NCBI GenBank assembly: GCA_034509425.1
Contig: JAVTVJ010000550.1
Span: 1,120,994-1,184,993 of the forward strand
From: Eopsaltria australis
Lineage: Eukaryota; Chordata; Aves; Passeriformes; Petroicidae
DNA length: 64,000 nucleotides
Direction: 5' to 3'
Within the stretch, counting starts at the first letter, position 1, and the number at the start of each line of letters is the position of its first letter. The translations under genes and the position numbers were made by a program. A model generated the notes under the pieces. The model worked only from the letters and a program-made list of their open reading frames with translations. It was not told where the DNA came from and ran no database searches. Below, in pieces: positions 1 through 13,600 of this stretch.

Positions 1-3000
1 ACATTGCTCAGTCAAGAAAACATTTCATAACTTGGGGACAATAAACAGCCCTATTACATATGCTGCTACTTCTTTTCTTTGTTTTGTTTACAAGACATTT
101 AACACAAGAATATCAGCTTCTCTGTGAGTCTTCATTTTTTTCATTATTTCCAGATATTAGGAGCAGTTCATTTCCACCTGCAAATCAACTTTTTTCATGC
201 ATATTCATGCAAGGCACAATATATTTTGAATAGGCAAATGCAAACTGTGGGCAAAACACTCAAACATTGGAGATACAAACCCTAAATAAGTGCAGCCCAT
301 GAAATAAGATTGTAATTTTGGATAGGAATCAGTGTTCAATCTGGGGCAGCATTTGCACCATCAGATGTCATAAAACTTGCTATTCCACATTCCTTATGCT
401 GGAAAGTGCTACATCTGGCTCAGGAACACATCAAAAGCTATGTCTACAGAGTGTTCTGCAGGCAGACTCAAGCTTGATTTGACCACACTCCAAGCCAGCC
501 AGGAAACATGTGGCTACACCAGTACGGTGCCAAACCTCAGAGAATCTGCCCAGATGAGAAAAAGTGTGTATGAGAACAGTCAGAGAACAGAGCAAGTGTC
601 TGCCTCCCTGCAAAAATGTATGGATAGAACAGGCTCAAATTTTCAGGAAACCTCCATTTTGCTTAACCTTCTCCATCTACATGGCTGGTAGCTACTGTAA
701 AGAAATTTATTTCTCGTATATCAATAATTTTCTCTAAAAACCTTTTCTACAAATGACAAAAGGCACTTCCATGAAAAGCCTTGAGAGCACCTGCTTTATG
801 GGATCTCTCTCAGCAAGACCCACAGATGAGAGCAATCTGGGACATAAAACCTCAGCTCAAAGCAGTGGGAAGAATTAGGGTCTTTGAAATTCTTTGTCCA
901 GGAGCTCTCAATTATTTGTATGCTGAAGCCTTTCACATGTTTTGGAAGCATATGCTTTTTTCAGATGTTCAGGTAGTATTCCATATTGGTTTCTGAAAAA
1001 TTATCAACAAGTGACACAGGAGAAGCTGGACTGTGGTGAGCCAGAACAAATTTGGTGTGGGTGATCTATTCCTCATCATAGCTAAATTACTATTAGTCTT
1101 TAAAAAATTGTATGCTAAAACTCAGTCCCACTAGTTTAATGAAAGATTGAAAAGTTACTATTTATGCAAGCTCAGTTACCATATAATATCATGCAGACTG
1201 CATCTATTTATCACCTATTTCATGTGTTTGCAAGCCGTTTTCCTTTTCCTCCCAGATACTGCATTTGGACAGAAGTCAAAAGTTTATTTAAAACATGAGA
1301 GAATCACTGCAGAAGCACAGAAGCAAAATGGTGTCATGTCCTCAGCTTTGTCATGCAGTGAAGCAGCTGCCAGGCCTGGAGCACATGGGATACCTTCATT
1401 TAGGCTATTTCATGGAGTCTGCTCAGGTTGGTGATGGGCTCCAACAGCTTGAGATCCACCTGATTTCTGATGATCCTCCTCCAACACTCCCTTCATGGAA
1501 TGAACTTTATTCTCCACTACCATCCGTTTTCCAAATGCATGCCAGGCAATTTGTAAGTTGTTGGTGAAAAAACTGTGACCCTGACCCAAAACCACTTTTT
1601 GTATGAATGCAAACTGTGGAACACCAACCAGAAGGACAGTAGTGTTCTGGCTTCCCCCAACAATGAAACACAGCCTTTTTGGTCTCTGTGTAGGCAAGTC
1701 AACAGTCTGATCTCCCCACCTGCATTTAGGAGGGGACTTTTGCCTCGTGAAATAAGCTTGGTGTGTGGGTTTGTTTATGCAAACTTGAGCATAACTTGTT
1801 TCCTCGGGTGAGAGCTGTTTGCCCAGACTTAGACAGTACAAATGCATATGATTTACAATGAATTCAGTGGGAAGTCAGCATCTGGATCTGCAGTATTTCA
1901 AATTATTGCTTAATGCTGAGAATGACATGCCTCAGCTTTTGGAGTGTTTTATGTGAGATACCCAAAGGAAATTTTCAAACTACTCAGTTATCATTACTGA
2001 ACTACTGCAGTAGTTCTAACATCTGTCCTAACATTTCACTGTAACCAGGTCATCATATTTAGGTTACCAGCAAGGAGGGTCTTGCAAGACCTCCTTAAAT
2101 CAAAGTGTGGGTGAGCACCAAAAACAACTCCAGATTTTGTCACTCTGGTGATGGATTTTGCAAGTAGTCCATTTCTCCTCCAGCCCAACCATCCTGAAAC
2201 ACTGGATGTTATGACTTGCACTTCTCTCTGGCTTAAACTTGCCACCAGCCATCATAACACTTGCAGCAACATTTTCTTGATCAAACCTTTTGGAAATGTT
2301 ACATTCCCAAATAAAATGTCAGCGTGACAGAGGTAGCAGAAAGGAACTAGTCATGCCAAGGCAGAGCAGCTTCATTTCTTACTTATGGAGTCACCATTAA
2401 CTTAGTACTGTCACCTCTCACAAATTTAAGGGCCCTAAAAAAACAATGGCAATATGTCGCCATAGAGAAGGACTGTCCAGACTTCTCTGGGTGACACTAA
2501 ACAGTCCATGTCTCTATTACACTGGTGGGAGACTTCTCCTAAGGCAGATTACAGTAATTGCTACCAGTCACAGCAAAATCCCAGCAAGCACCGAAGATTA
2601 AAACAGGCACAGGAGACCTTTGAACACACAGATGGTACAGAAGGGGAATTTGGCCATGCTTTATAGTCATCTTCTGGCATTTGTCTCCAAGATAGGGGGA
2701 GTAAGCATATCAGCAGCTCAAGATTGCTGTCTCAGGCTCAGGTGAGGGGCACAAAGAGAGATACAGTGCTTCCTAGGCCCTGGGACCAGCAATAAAGTAC
2801 TAAACCTGGATTTCCTGAACTAAAACCATCTTAAAAGTGGTGGAGAGTCCATGTTCTTTCAGGGTTGAGGACTCCCCTGGAAAATCAGAAACCCTCTCAT
2901 TCAGTGAAAGATCTCTTGAGGTAGTAAAAACCTAATGGATGTCTAGGAAGAAGAAAGGTGCTTTTTACTTCTACCTTTGAGGAAAAAAAAAATTGGAAAG

Positions 3001-6000
3001 ACCACTTGAAAGATTCCTTTACTTGTCTCTGGCAAGTAAGGAGGGAGATTCTCTTGAGCAGCTCTATGCAGAAGACTGCAGTAGTCATAGGATAACATAT
3101 TATAGATCCATCTGCTTCCCAGAAAGTTATGTTCAGTAGGTATTTACAGATCTAATTTTTCTCTTTAGTTCTTTTTCATCAGGATAAATGTTATGAACTT
3201 TAAGAAGTACGAAGTTGGGAGAGCAGAGGCAAAAGAAATATAGATTAATTTCAAGGTAAAAAAGTAGACTCCATCCTCAATTCACTCAGCTTAAGTACTT
3301 TAAGAATATGTGAACAGCTGGTGATTTTGCATATTGCATCATCTGCACCATGGTAGGGAGGTAGAGAGATATGGAAAATAACAAGAGGCTTTGGGGCTTA
3401 ACTGAGAATTGGCCAGGACTTTGTGGATGTAAATCAGCTATCTTAGTATAAGGGTAGATTTTATACTAAAATTTTCACTTTTTTTATTTGACTTTTTGTC
3501 ACAGTGCTGGTTATTATAATTTCTTTTTAAAGAAAAAAGGCAAGTCATCTCTCCAATAGAAACAAGAACAATGCCTTTTGCTGGAGTTCCATGAATCCAC
3601 TTCAATGTCACTTGAAAGACTCCCAAGGAGTCGAGCTGCTTGGTTTCTGTGAGACAGCCCAGGAGTCTCTCTCTGTCCAGCTCATGCAGCTAAGTTAAGC
3701 TCTTATTAAACTCAGTTGTTATTTTTCTAACAGATTCTTAATTACTGTTTTTTGAAGCAACAATCATCCCACGCTTCGCATTTGCTTTGTTTCTCCACCT
3801 CTTCGTGCGGTGCAAGCATGTGGGCAAAGCGTGGGAGGCTCCGAGAGCCCAAGCAATTGAAAATTGATGCAGCGCTTTAAAATAAAGGAATGATCCTTAT
3901 TATAAGAGGGGAAAAACAAAGTAGCACACTGAGATAAACAAAGACGCACAGACAATGCAAGGAAAATAATATTAGCAGATGTTGAGCCAGCCGTTAATGA
4001 TCTGTTTTATATTTAAATCTATCGCTTGAATGCTGGAGCCAGAACACCAAGGAGCAAGAAAGAAGCCTGGCAGCAGCCATGCACTTCACTTTTATTGCTC
4101 TGACTCCAGTCATTGATGTTGACTTTTTAAGTTATCAGTATAAATTTTTTCGCATGCAAATGGAGTGCTGATGGAAAAGCAGTGCTGATGGCACTGGGAG
4201 AGGGAAGGGCCCTCCTTGCAGACCAAGCACAGCAAACCCCTGAGCACTGCAGCTCTTCTGAGGAACAGTGCTCAGAGCTTGTAGGACCTGGACCACAGCC
4301 TTTGTGCAAGAGCCGTGCAGGAGGTCAAAGACGTCTGCAGCGAGCAGCTCCCTGGCTCTATTTTGGCTTGGCAGGCAGGCTGGCAGAGACCACATCCCCA
4401 CTTTTGAGACCTGTGCAGCTCATACTGGGTGACAGGCATTAGAGCTGCCTTTTATACTAATTCCTTCCTAAAATACATACCTCAGTTTTCAGCAACAGAT
4501 TACACTAGGCATGTTTATTGCAAAGCAACATGGTGGATAAAAACTGAGGCAGAAAAGCTCCCTCATGTATTGTTCATTCAGGGTCAAACATTCAATTGCA
4601 AACCTGTGAGCAGCTACACAAGAACTAAATGTCATACCATATCCCAAGATCAAACTTCAGCTAATTTAGACAATACCAGAGAGGGCTGGATCTCATTTCA
4701 CCCTGCTCTAACACAGATCCCCTCCTCCTGCACCCCTGTGAGGAGGAAACCAAGTGCTTGGGCCAGCACAGGGCCACAGTGCCCTTTGCCTAAGTTCTAC
4801 CCCAAGGCATGGGGACCTAAGAACCTGTCACATCCTGCAATATTGCACCAGCTGTTTGGATAGACACATCCAATGGAGGCAGTCAGCTTGGCTGCTTTGT
4901 CAGGGTTGGTTTATTCCAGAGTTTCTTGCTTTGAGTTTCCTCTTGTCTTGCATGAGATGACTTCCCTGTCCTCACTCACCTGCTCCTGGGGCAGCCACAA
5001 ACTATCAGCCATATCCTCCTCTCCTTTATATTGACACCACTTCTACCTTTCAGGGTGATATTTCCTGCTTATGCCATATTCATTACTTTGGTAAAACTGT
5101 AAATCAGCACTCCTGAGGAACAGACACTATCCAGACAACCTGTTAGTAACACAGCTGTCTGCTTGCTGTCAGCCTGACATAGACATGGAACTGAAAAAAA
5201 TCAACCTAAATGGAAAGGGCAGTGCTCCAACATTTCCCTCTGCCCTTCTCAGTATTCTAAGGAAGAGTTCTAGGCTGTCCACAACTTTTGACCTTGCAGA
5301 CTACCTGGATCAGACTGCTGCTGTCAACTACCTTCTGTGCCTTCAGTGGCAGGGATGTCCTAACTAGATCATTTTAGGATCAACTAGATACTGATTTTCC
5401 ATTAAATTATTGGATCTGTCAGGTCGTCTGACTCTCTGTCATAAAAATGTCATTACAATCTATTTTGTGTACCAATATTTTACTCCAATATACCACCTAA
5501 CTTAGAGTAGTGATAGAGTTGCTTTTAGGTTGTTTAAAAAGGAAAAACCTAATCAATTTCATTCTTGATTTTGGATCAATGCGTGTTTTTCAGTTAAGAC
5601 AAGAGAATTTTATCCAAGACATGATCTGGATGCAGGAAGGTTTGGTGCAAGTTCCACATGTCCTGATCCACTGCTGGTCCAGCTGAATCACCTTGGGCTT
5701 CTGTGGCATGACAATCCTGAACCAAACAAATTGGATCCAGCATGAAGTCAAACACTTTATAGTTTCCCACCATGACCCAACAGGTAATTTTAGCCATCGC
5801 ACTTGAAATCTTGCCACTGAAAGGTACCAAGTTTGTCTTTAAAAAAACATAAAAATTAGCCACTACATAGTTTCCATACTCATTTTACTAAGTATTTATG
5901 CCAGTAACAACCCTGATGTTATTGGTCCAGAATCTTCTTCAAGTTAAAAGTAATTTCAGTTGCCAGGACAGAGTAAGGATTCTCTTTCAACACTGACTTC

Positions 6001-6713
6001 CTGTTTTACTGAAGGTGCCTCACTTTTCAGAGATAAGAAAGACATAGCAAGCTTTAGAAACTCTTCTAGTTCAAATTATATAGAACTGCTAATTTTAAAT
6101 TGTATATTAATTTTTTATGTTTTTTAACATTCAGCAACACCTCTTCCGACCTTACATGTGTACTCGAGCAGCCCAAAAATATCAGACCCACAGCTCTTTG
6201 GTTTGCCCTTTTCCATAGCCTTCTTGGTGCCTGTGTTTGCAATTATCTCCCAGTGAACAATCATGTAAAATCAAAGGAAACAGAAAACAGATCTGTGATT
6301 TGAACCTTGCAGTCGCCACACTTCAACAACACTTTGAATTGCAATTCACTGTTGTGGATGCCAGTACTTGGTAGTGAACAATGGGGACATCACTGCATCC
6401 ATTATATATTAATAACAGAAGCATGTATCTTATTTTTCTTCCCTTTCTTTCCTCTCCTACCCTTTTTATGATAATTAACAAGGCAATAAACATGTAAAAC
6501 TTAAAAACCACAGAAGTGGAAAACTGATAAAGGCCTCTGAAATGATACCAAGGGAAAAAAAAGAACCAATGAACCAGAAGAACATATAAAGTTATTGCCA
6601 TTGAGCTTTGCACAGAGCAGAAAAATTGAAAGAATAATAAATAACGAGGTCAATTAAGTTTTCCAGCAAGAACTGAATCCAAGGTGAGATGAGCTAACTT
6701 AAACAACCTGCCA
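1..6713. other. Non-coding sequence, no gene recognised
   Basis: Unique AT-rich DNA. The longest open frame (145 codons, 1410-1847 minus) matches no family I know. An enhancer-like patch lies at about 3735-4065. No repeat family was recognised. Confidence 0.6.
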
Positions 6714-7485
6714 TAGATTCAAGGAATGGTTTGGGTTGGAAGGGACCTTAAAGATCATCTAGTTTCAACCCCTTTGCCATGGGCAGGGATTCCATCCACT
6801 AGATCTGTTGTTCAAAGTTTCATCCAGCCTAGCCTTGAACACTTCCAGGGATGTGGCTTTCACAGATTTGGGCAACCTGTTCCAGTTCCTTGCAACCATC
6901 ACAATAAAGAATTCTTCCCTAATACCTAATATAAACCCACCCTTTGTCAGCTTGAAGCCATTACCCCTTATCCTATCACTGCATGCCTTTGTGAAAAGCT
7001 GCTCTCCAGCTCTCCTGCAGGCCCTCCAGGTACTGGAAGGTGCTCTAAGGTCTTCCAGGAGCCTTCTCTTCTCCAGGCAGAACAGCCACAGCTCTCTCAG
7101 CCTGCCTTTGTGGGAGGTCCTCCAGCCCCCTTCTGATCATCTTTGTGGCCCTCCTCTGGACTGGCTCCAGCAGGTCCATGTTCCTCTGATGCTGAAACCC
7201 CAGGATGAAGTTGGCTTTCTGGGCTGCAAGTGCTTATTGCTGGGTCATTCATGTCCAGCCTTGCATCCACAAACACCCCCAAGTCTGTTTCCCCAGGGCC
7301 ACTCTCAATCTGTTCATCCCTCAGCCTGTATTTGTGCTTGGGATTTCCCCAGTCCAGGTGCAGGACCTTGAACTTGGCTTTTTTGAACTTCATGAAGTTC
7401 ACACAGGCCCGCTTCTCAAGCCTGTCCATCTGGATGGTATCACTTCTTTCCAATGTGCTGACTACACCACACAACCTGTTATCAT
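6714..7485 (-). mobile_element. CR1 LINE fragment, 5'-truncated, decayed
   Basis: The plus strand begins with the inverted CR1 3' end (TTGGAAGGGACCTTAAAGATC at about 6735). Read on the minus strand it encodes the end of the CR1 reverse-transcriptase ORF: CGVVSTLE, then MDRLEKRACVNFMKFKKAK, VLHLDWGNPKHKYRL, DLGVFVDARLDM. After this a deletion near 7200 and frame changes break the reading; the piece matching NMDLLEPVQRRATKM continues in another frame. CR1 is the dominant LINE of birds and is typically 5'-truncated, as here. It cannot be an active element. Edges are approximate, and the right edge is where similarity fades. Confidence 0.92.
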
Positions 7486-9015
7486 GTAAACAAGAGAGAT
7501 TCCTTATGCTGGAATAACAGACGCCATTCACGTTTAGGGAGGGGGGAAGGAGACGTATTTTTTCAGTCACTCAGACATCCAGGAATGTTAGCAGCTGTAC
7601 CCAGCATGGAGAGACAGCCTGTGCCCCCTCAGCAGCAAATGTCCCACCCAGCCTGGCTCACAGAGACAGGTCCTTCCCCAGCTCCCATGCCTCAAACACT
7701 GCTCTGCAATTAGCAAAGCATTAAGTGGTGGAACAGCAACATTACCCGAAGAGTGAGAGGGGAAATTCAGCCTACACTGTGAAAATGGAGATAGACAAGA
7801 GAGTAGTGAGCTTTTGAGCAGCTGTGCTGTGATGAGTATTAGCTTCATCTGTCTGATTAGCTACTGCCCTGCCACCTCATCCCTAGGTGCACATGTACTT
7901 GCACACAGACATGTGGGCACACACAAGCCTCGACATCCTGCCAGGCAGGAGCTTTCAGATAAAGTACATACACCAAGGTCTTAAGTTTGGTTTAATGAAC
8001 CATCATGACTAAATTTGGCAAGATTTCCTGGGTTGCCTCTTTTCTGTACCTCAGACTGTTTTGATCCATTTGTGAGAAATTTAGTTTTGGCAAGTGGAAG
8101 TCCTTTTTCACTGCCAGTGGTTAATCTGCTCTGTGACACATTAATTCAACCAGAGAAAATCCAATATTGACATTTGTACCTTGGGGGGAAAAGAGGTTAA
8201 ACGCTGGATGTAAAATAAATTGCTGGACTGTGCCAAGCCACTGTGTAATATCTATATCATGTATAGGCAAGTTTCTTGCCCTTAGTACTCAGATGTAGCT
8301 CCATCATATCAGGATTGCACTGTTATTCAACATAATCAGTCAAATGGATGCTGTTGGAAGTGTCTCTGATAACTCAGTTTCTCCAGCCTTTTGGTAGTCC
8401 ATCGAGAACAGATGGTTCACATATTGCTAAACCTCTTTCTTGTTTCCACCTGCTAAATAGGATTAAAAGGCAGCTTAAAGTACAGTAACTACTCTCACAA
8501 CATTAATTTTGTCTATAAGAAATTACTGTCCTGGCCACAAGGAGGTTTTGCAGTTTCTGGTAAGAAGGAGATGGTCTGTGAGGCCAGATGTTCACGCACG
8601 GGAAGGACTGACCCCAAGAACCCTACTAAAACATGTTGTCAGTGTTAATAATTTTCACTACTTCTGTGTCTAAGAGACAGCCAGAAAAAAAAAATCCTGT
8701 TGTGCAAGGCAATGTGCGAACACAGAGTGTGGTGAGACCCTGGCTCCAAAGAGTTCATAGCCCAAAGAAGTCTTCATCACCCTCTTCCCACCTATTTTTC
8801 ATTTGATTTCTGAAGCTGGGTTTAAAAGTTCTGAAATCTAAAATCTTTGCATACCAGAATCGATGAGAGGAAGACCACTGAGCATTACTTACCTAGACAA
8901 CAAAAACATTTTGAGGCAGCGTCATTCAAAAAGCTGATTTATGAGAGGATAACTACAATTTACTCAAAAGCATAATGTTTTCATTCTCAATTGAAAAGTA
9001 TTTTACTTGATTACA

Positions 9016-9049
9016 GAAAAATAAAAAAAATAAAAAAAATAAAAAAAAT
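9016..9049. repeat. A-rich repeat of AAAAAAAAT units
   Basis: Three to four near-identical 9-bp units of eight A and one T. Confidence 0.95.
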
Positions 9050-10983
9050 CAAGGCACTCTCCTGCAAAACCTTCACAGTAGAAAGGTGTTTCAAGGGATT
9101 GCCCTGATGACCAGCTTATTGTAGCTCAGGTGAAGACATCTGTAGCAACAGAAATGGGAATGAAGATGATTTGATCTGCAAAACATACAATGGTGTTAAG
9201 AATAAAAATTTAAGAAAGAGCTCATGTCTGAAACCAGGTGAAATAAAGTGTATATAGGCATAAATAGAGAGAAGCAGTGGATGAGTCTGGTACTGAGGAC
9301 AAAACCACAAGTCCAGAACAAAGCCATAAAAGCATCACACTGGTTAAACATGGATGAGACTGGTAGGGTACTAACATCCTGTCATGGCACTTAAAAATTA
9401 TGAAAAGCTATGTGCTCTGCTAGACATGGGATGTGAATCAGAAGGAATGTCATTCAGCAAGGATCATAGACCCAAGGTCTTCTCTTTGTGGATGTTAAGT
9501 AACCACACACATGTTTCTGAGGGACTACACAAGCAGAACAGACAGCACATCCACAGAGCTGCCCCTTTCTTAAATATAAAATTATATCAGGCAGTTGAAA
9601 CCAGTGCCTCCACAGTGAAGACTCACTGTGTCCTTACCTATTGGTTAGACTACAGCTGGAGGCAGAATCCCCCTATATCAACCTGGCACAAGTCAGCGGT
9701 GGATCAGAGCTGTCTCCTCATCACTTTATAGTCTCCTTATCACTTTATTGTCTCTGAAAGAGACTATTTTTGTTTCCTTTCATCTTGTTTCCTCTGGTTT
9801 ATATTCACAATCATGTACAGCTTCGTCAGTGAGGAATGTAAATACCTACACATATGTGTACATACAGTTTTGCTTCTACTAGAGATCAAGGATTTGATAT
9901 CATCAGAAAGTTGTCCCAGTGCCATAGAGGGCCAAATAGCAAGGAAATTACATCTAATCCATCTTGTGTTACCTGTTCCCTTTAATCTGGAGTCTATTGC
10001 ATAGGCAGAGAAGGTGCATTAACAGCATGATCAGGGTGAGTCTCTGCTCCTAGGTACTCAGCAGCTACTAAAACTTCAGTCTTTAGAAGAAAAAGGTTAA
10101 TTTCTATTATTATCCCAGAGCTTCTGTTAAATCAGATGCAGACATGGTTTCCATTTACCTTTAAGGTTTCTCCTTATGTGCAGGGAGCATTTATTATCAG
10201 CATCAGCTTCATAATCTTGGGATGGAGGCTCATCTGGCTCTGGTGTCTTCTTCATCTTCATTAACTCTAATTTCATTATCACCTGTCCTGGAATGACCCT
10301 GGGATCACTCACTACTTCTTTCTTTCTCCTCTGGGAAATGAATTTCTGTTTTTGTCCTCAGCTACTGAACTGCTTTTGTGAGCCCTGCGGCAAATAATTA
10401 ATATTAGCAGTATCCCCTTCATCTCTCACCAATCTGGGTGCCCCACCCCATCTTAAAAGCACTGCTGGCTCCTTGACTCATCTTTCTCTTTCTGATATAC
10501 GTGTTTTTTAAAGCCTCTAGAATATTCTGCTTGGCTCAGTAGTCTTATTTCATCCCTTATGTGAGCTTTTCTCACTTTTTTTTTAAAATCCATTTATTAA
10601 CCTTCCTATTCCTCACCTTCCCTTCTTGCATTTGATGTTCAGCAGCTCTCAGAAGTCTTTTGCGTGACATAAGAACCAATTTTTCCAGTTAATTATTCAA
10701 CCCCTTCTCCTGCCTCTCCCCTCCCCCCCAAACAAAAGTGTTATGAAGGTGGGCTTGGGATGACAGAGCATTGCTGGATTGAAGAAACAGCCTGAATTAA
10801 AGGTCTTTTCACAAAAGAGAAGTCTTGAAAATTTCCCTGACTAGAGGGAAAAGTTCTGTAAAAAGCAGACACCCCAGCTCCTCTCCCTAGCAGCAGCAGA
10901 GGACATTGCCATCTGATAAGGTAGCAGGGCAATAACATTTTATTTCTGTCCTGCACCTAATGAATGGGGCTGTTTGGCACAAA

Positions 10984-11037
10984 ACAGAAACACATAGTGG
11001 GGGAAGAATGACAGAAACATATAGTGGGGGAAGAATG
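10984..11037. repeat. 27-bp tandem duplication
   Basis: Two adjacent copies of a 27-bp unit (10984-11010 and 11011-11037) beginning ACAGAAACA and ending GGGGGAAGAATG. They differ at a single base (CAC versus TAT context at the tenth position), so the duplication is recent. Confidence 0.97.
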
Positions 11038-11734
11038 ACAATGACGAGGAGAGGAGAGAAAAGGAAAGAAACCCTTTCTTCAGCTCTGTGTCTTTGCCGC
11101 ACATCTGAGGTAATAAACAGGGAGTTTTATGAGCTAGTTGCATTTTAATCAATTTTTGCTCTTAACTGCATTGGAGAGGCTGCTAACTCAGATTCATGTA
11201 TGGCTTTACACTGCCCCTTCACTGCTAGCAGCCTTTTGAGAACAAAGTCTCCACCGTGGAATACTGCTCCTGAGGAGTGCACGGGCAAGAAAAGCTCCCC
11301 TGAACAAAAACAAAGAGGAAGAGCAGGACCCTTTGCATAAACAAGGGGAAAATGGAGCGATTGTGCTGCACGACGTGAGGCAAGACTGGAAGTTCGGTGG
11401 CTGGCAGCAACCCGCAGCCACAGATCTTTGGAGAAATAAATCCTGGCACCAAGAATTTGGGAGAGGCCAACAAAAACGTAGAAGCAAAGGCAGAAAACTC
11501 TTTCCTCCCGGTTGTGTACATGTGTCCACACAACCAGCATATGTTAAGCCTTTAAATGAACATTTGGATGTGAAACAGTAGCTGTGGCAATAGGCAGGCA
11601 TGGGTTTATGTACTGTAAGTACATATCTCGTAGAAAAGCTCTCTGCTTCTGAACCGGACTGGCAGCTGCTTGAAATTTTCCCCTTCCCTTTCCCTAAGGT
11701 CTCAGGTGTGGGATTCATGAGCCAGTGTCTCAGC

Positions 11735-12140
11735 TAGAACAGGTGTCTATCGCTGTGTAAATAGCAATTAGGCCCAAATTTCAGACTTTTTTCAAATCCC
11801 TATCTGAGGAAAAGCCCAGGAATAAATAGTTGCTGTAACGGCCAGGGGTATTGTGTAGCATTATAGCCTCCAGCTGGGCTATTACATACTATAGACGGGT
11901 GAAGAATACAAGCACCTGACAGATGTGTTCTGTTAGCTTCATTAGAAAAGAAACAAAGAAACTCCTCAATTAATAGCAGTGGAGCCAAAGGGAAGGGGGG
12001 TGCGGGAGGGAGGAATCATAGCCTGTTATTTAAACAGAGTCAGGGAGCCTTTCACTGATGGCTTAATATGATTCATTAATAAAAACAGCTTTTTGAATGC
12101 CCAGTTTAAGTCAAAAGAAATCACTAGCGTGGGTTTTTTT
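11735..12140. promoter_or_regulatory. Enhancer-like non-coding block
   Basis: A low-complexity-free stretch with many homeodomain-like cores (AGCAATTAGG, CAATTAATAGC, TGATTCATTAATAAAAAC) and GC/AT balance unlike the surrounding sequence, without repeats or a useful reading frame. Suggestive of a conserved non-coding element but unproven. Confidence 0.28.
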
Positions 12141-13339
12141 GTTGATGGTGGGTATTTTTTCCCTGCAAAAGAAGGGCAAAATGACAAACTAGAGTTTCTG
12201 AATAAATTTTGTGTGAGACTGCTCCTTCTCAAAGCTGCCTTTCCCTGGGGTATTTATCCCTCAGGGTGGTGGCACAGTCATCAGGAGTTGACAGGGTCAT
12301 AGCGAGACTTTGGATGAGAGAGATTTGCAGGGGTAATATGGAAACATTCTGTGTCTTGGTTAAGTTTTAAGGATGTTGAGGTGTCAGAATGGAGGTCCTC
12401 AGTGTGATTGAAGTGAGATGCCTCTGGAAAGCCACATCTTTCTATCACAATGTGTTATTCCTGTTTTGAGGGCCTGAATGAACAGCAAAGCCATGTAGAG
12501 TGTAGTTCTCTGCCCAACTTCTTTAAAAGTGATAGACTCCAAGTCTCTGTTTAATGCAGTCTTAATTATAATAAACTTATGTAAAAACTTTATTGTACTG
12601 CATCTCCTTCTTATGCCCAGGCACAGACCAGGCTAGAGAACCTTGCAGGTAGCTACAGAAACCAGTTTCCTCCTCCTAGAAGTAACATGAAGCCATCACC
12701 ACCTTTTTTATATCTAACTCAAAACTCAAAGGTAACGTAATTCTTACACTGCAGTGCTTACTGCTCTCACTGATGGTGTCTACAAGCATTATCTTCCTGA
12801 AACACACTGGAAAGAGAGGGAGGTGTTTCAAATACTGGCAGTTTTGGGGGGCTCCCAACGTGAAGCCATCTGTGCTGGAGGAATTTAAAAATTAAGAAAT
12901 TGCCACAGCACCTCTACGGGGTGGTGTAGAATAAATGGGAGGGAAAGGTTAATTTGGCATCTGAGAGTACAGAAGGAGCCCTGCAATGGGGGTGGCCATT
13001 GTTTGCATCTTGACCTGCGAAATGAATGCAGGCCAAAAGAAGAGCTTTCAGGATTTACCAGGCTCCACCTGGAAGAGAATGGCGGTGGTGCAGCTCTCAG
13101 GCAGCGATGTGGATCCATGCGGTCCAAGTGTGGTGATGACAAAGCTGGTGTGTGGAGCTGGAGGGTTGGTTTGATGAAATTTTTTACAGAAAGATTGAGC
13201 AGACCAATACCTATCAGCTCTTCTCACGTATTTCCCTGCAAGTGGTTTCCCATAGTGCATTAAATGATGTTTTGTCAAAGCCTGCCTCTAAATGTACCAA
13301 AAGATGGGTCTTTCGTCACTTCCCAAGGGACAGTCGTCC

Positions 13340-13600
13340 ATGACCAAATTGATCTAGCTGTCAAGAAGGATTCTTTTATATATTCAGCCTAATTTTTCCT
13401 ATTCTTAATTTCATCCCATTACTCTTAGTTAAACCCACTGCTATTGTCCTAAATAATTCACCTCCCTCAGGAATTTACCCCATCCATGTATTTGTAGGCT
13501 ATTCTTTTGTCCCACTGTAGTCTTCACTTAGCAAAGCTATCTATATTTAATTCTTTTAATCTCTCTTCATAAATTAGTCCCTCCAGCCAGTGAAGGGAAG
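13340..13600 (-). mobile_element. Ancient CR1/L3-type LINE relic
   Basis: The plus strand resembles the inverted 3' portion of old amniote CR1/L3 LINEs: a phrase like CAATTTCATCCCATTACTC, then TTTACCCCATCCATGTATTT GTAGGCT, then AGCAAAGCTA TCTATATTTAATTC TTTTAATCTCTCTTCATAA. The order and spacing of these phrases match that family as I know it, but divergence is high and no reading frame survives. Assignment is by recalled consensus, not by alignment. Confidence 0.7.

Larger units (their letters stand above)
7486..13339. other. Non-coding sequence with small repeats
   Basis: Between the CR1 fragment and the old LINE relic. Contains the A-rich repeat at 9.0 kb, the 27-bp duplication at 11.0 kb and the enhancer-like block at 11.7-12.1 kb. 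The overlapping frames at 11145-11718 (up to 170 codons, minus) have no recognisable domain. Confidence 0.6.

Noticed and set aside
6808..7371. 187-codon plus-strand open frame
   Set aside because: It is the antisense of a CR1 LINE fragment, which explains the sequence on the other strand.
11145..11718. Overlapping minus-strand frames of 131, 170 and 102 codons
   Set aside because: Three frames open at once points to composition, not coding; no family motif is seen.
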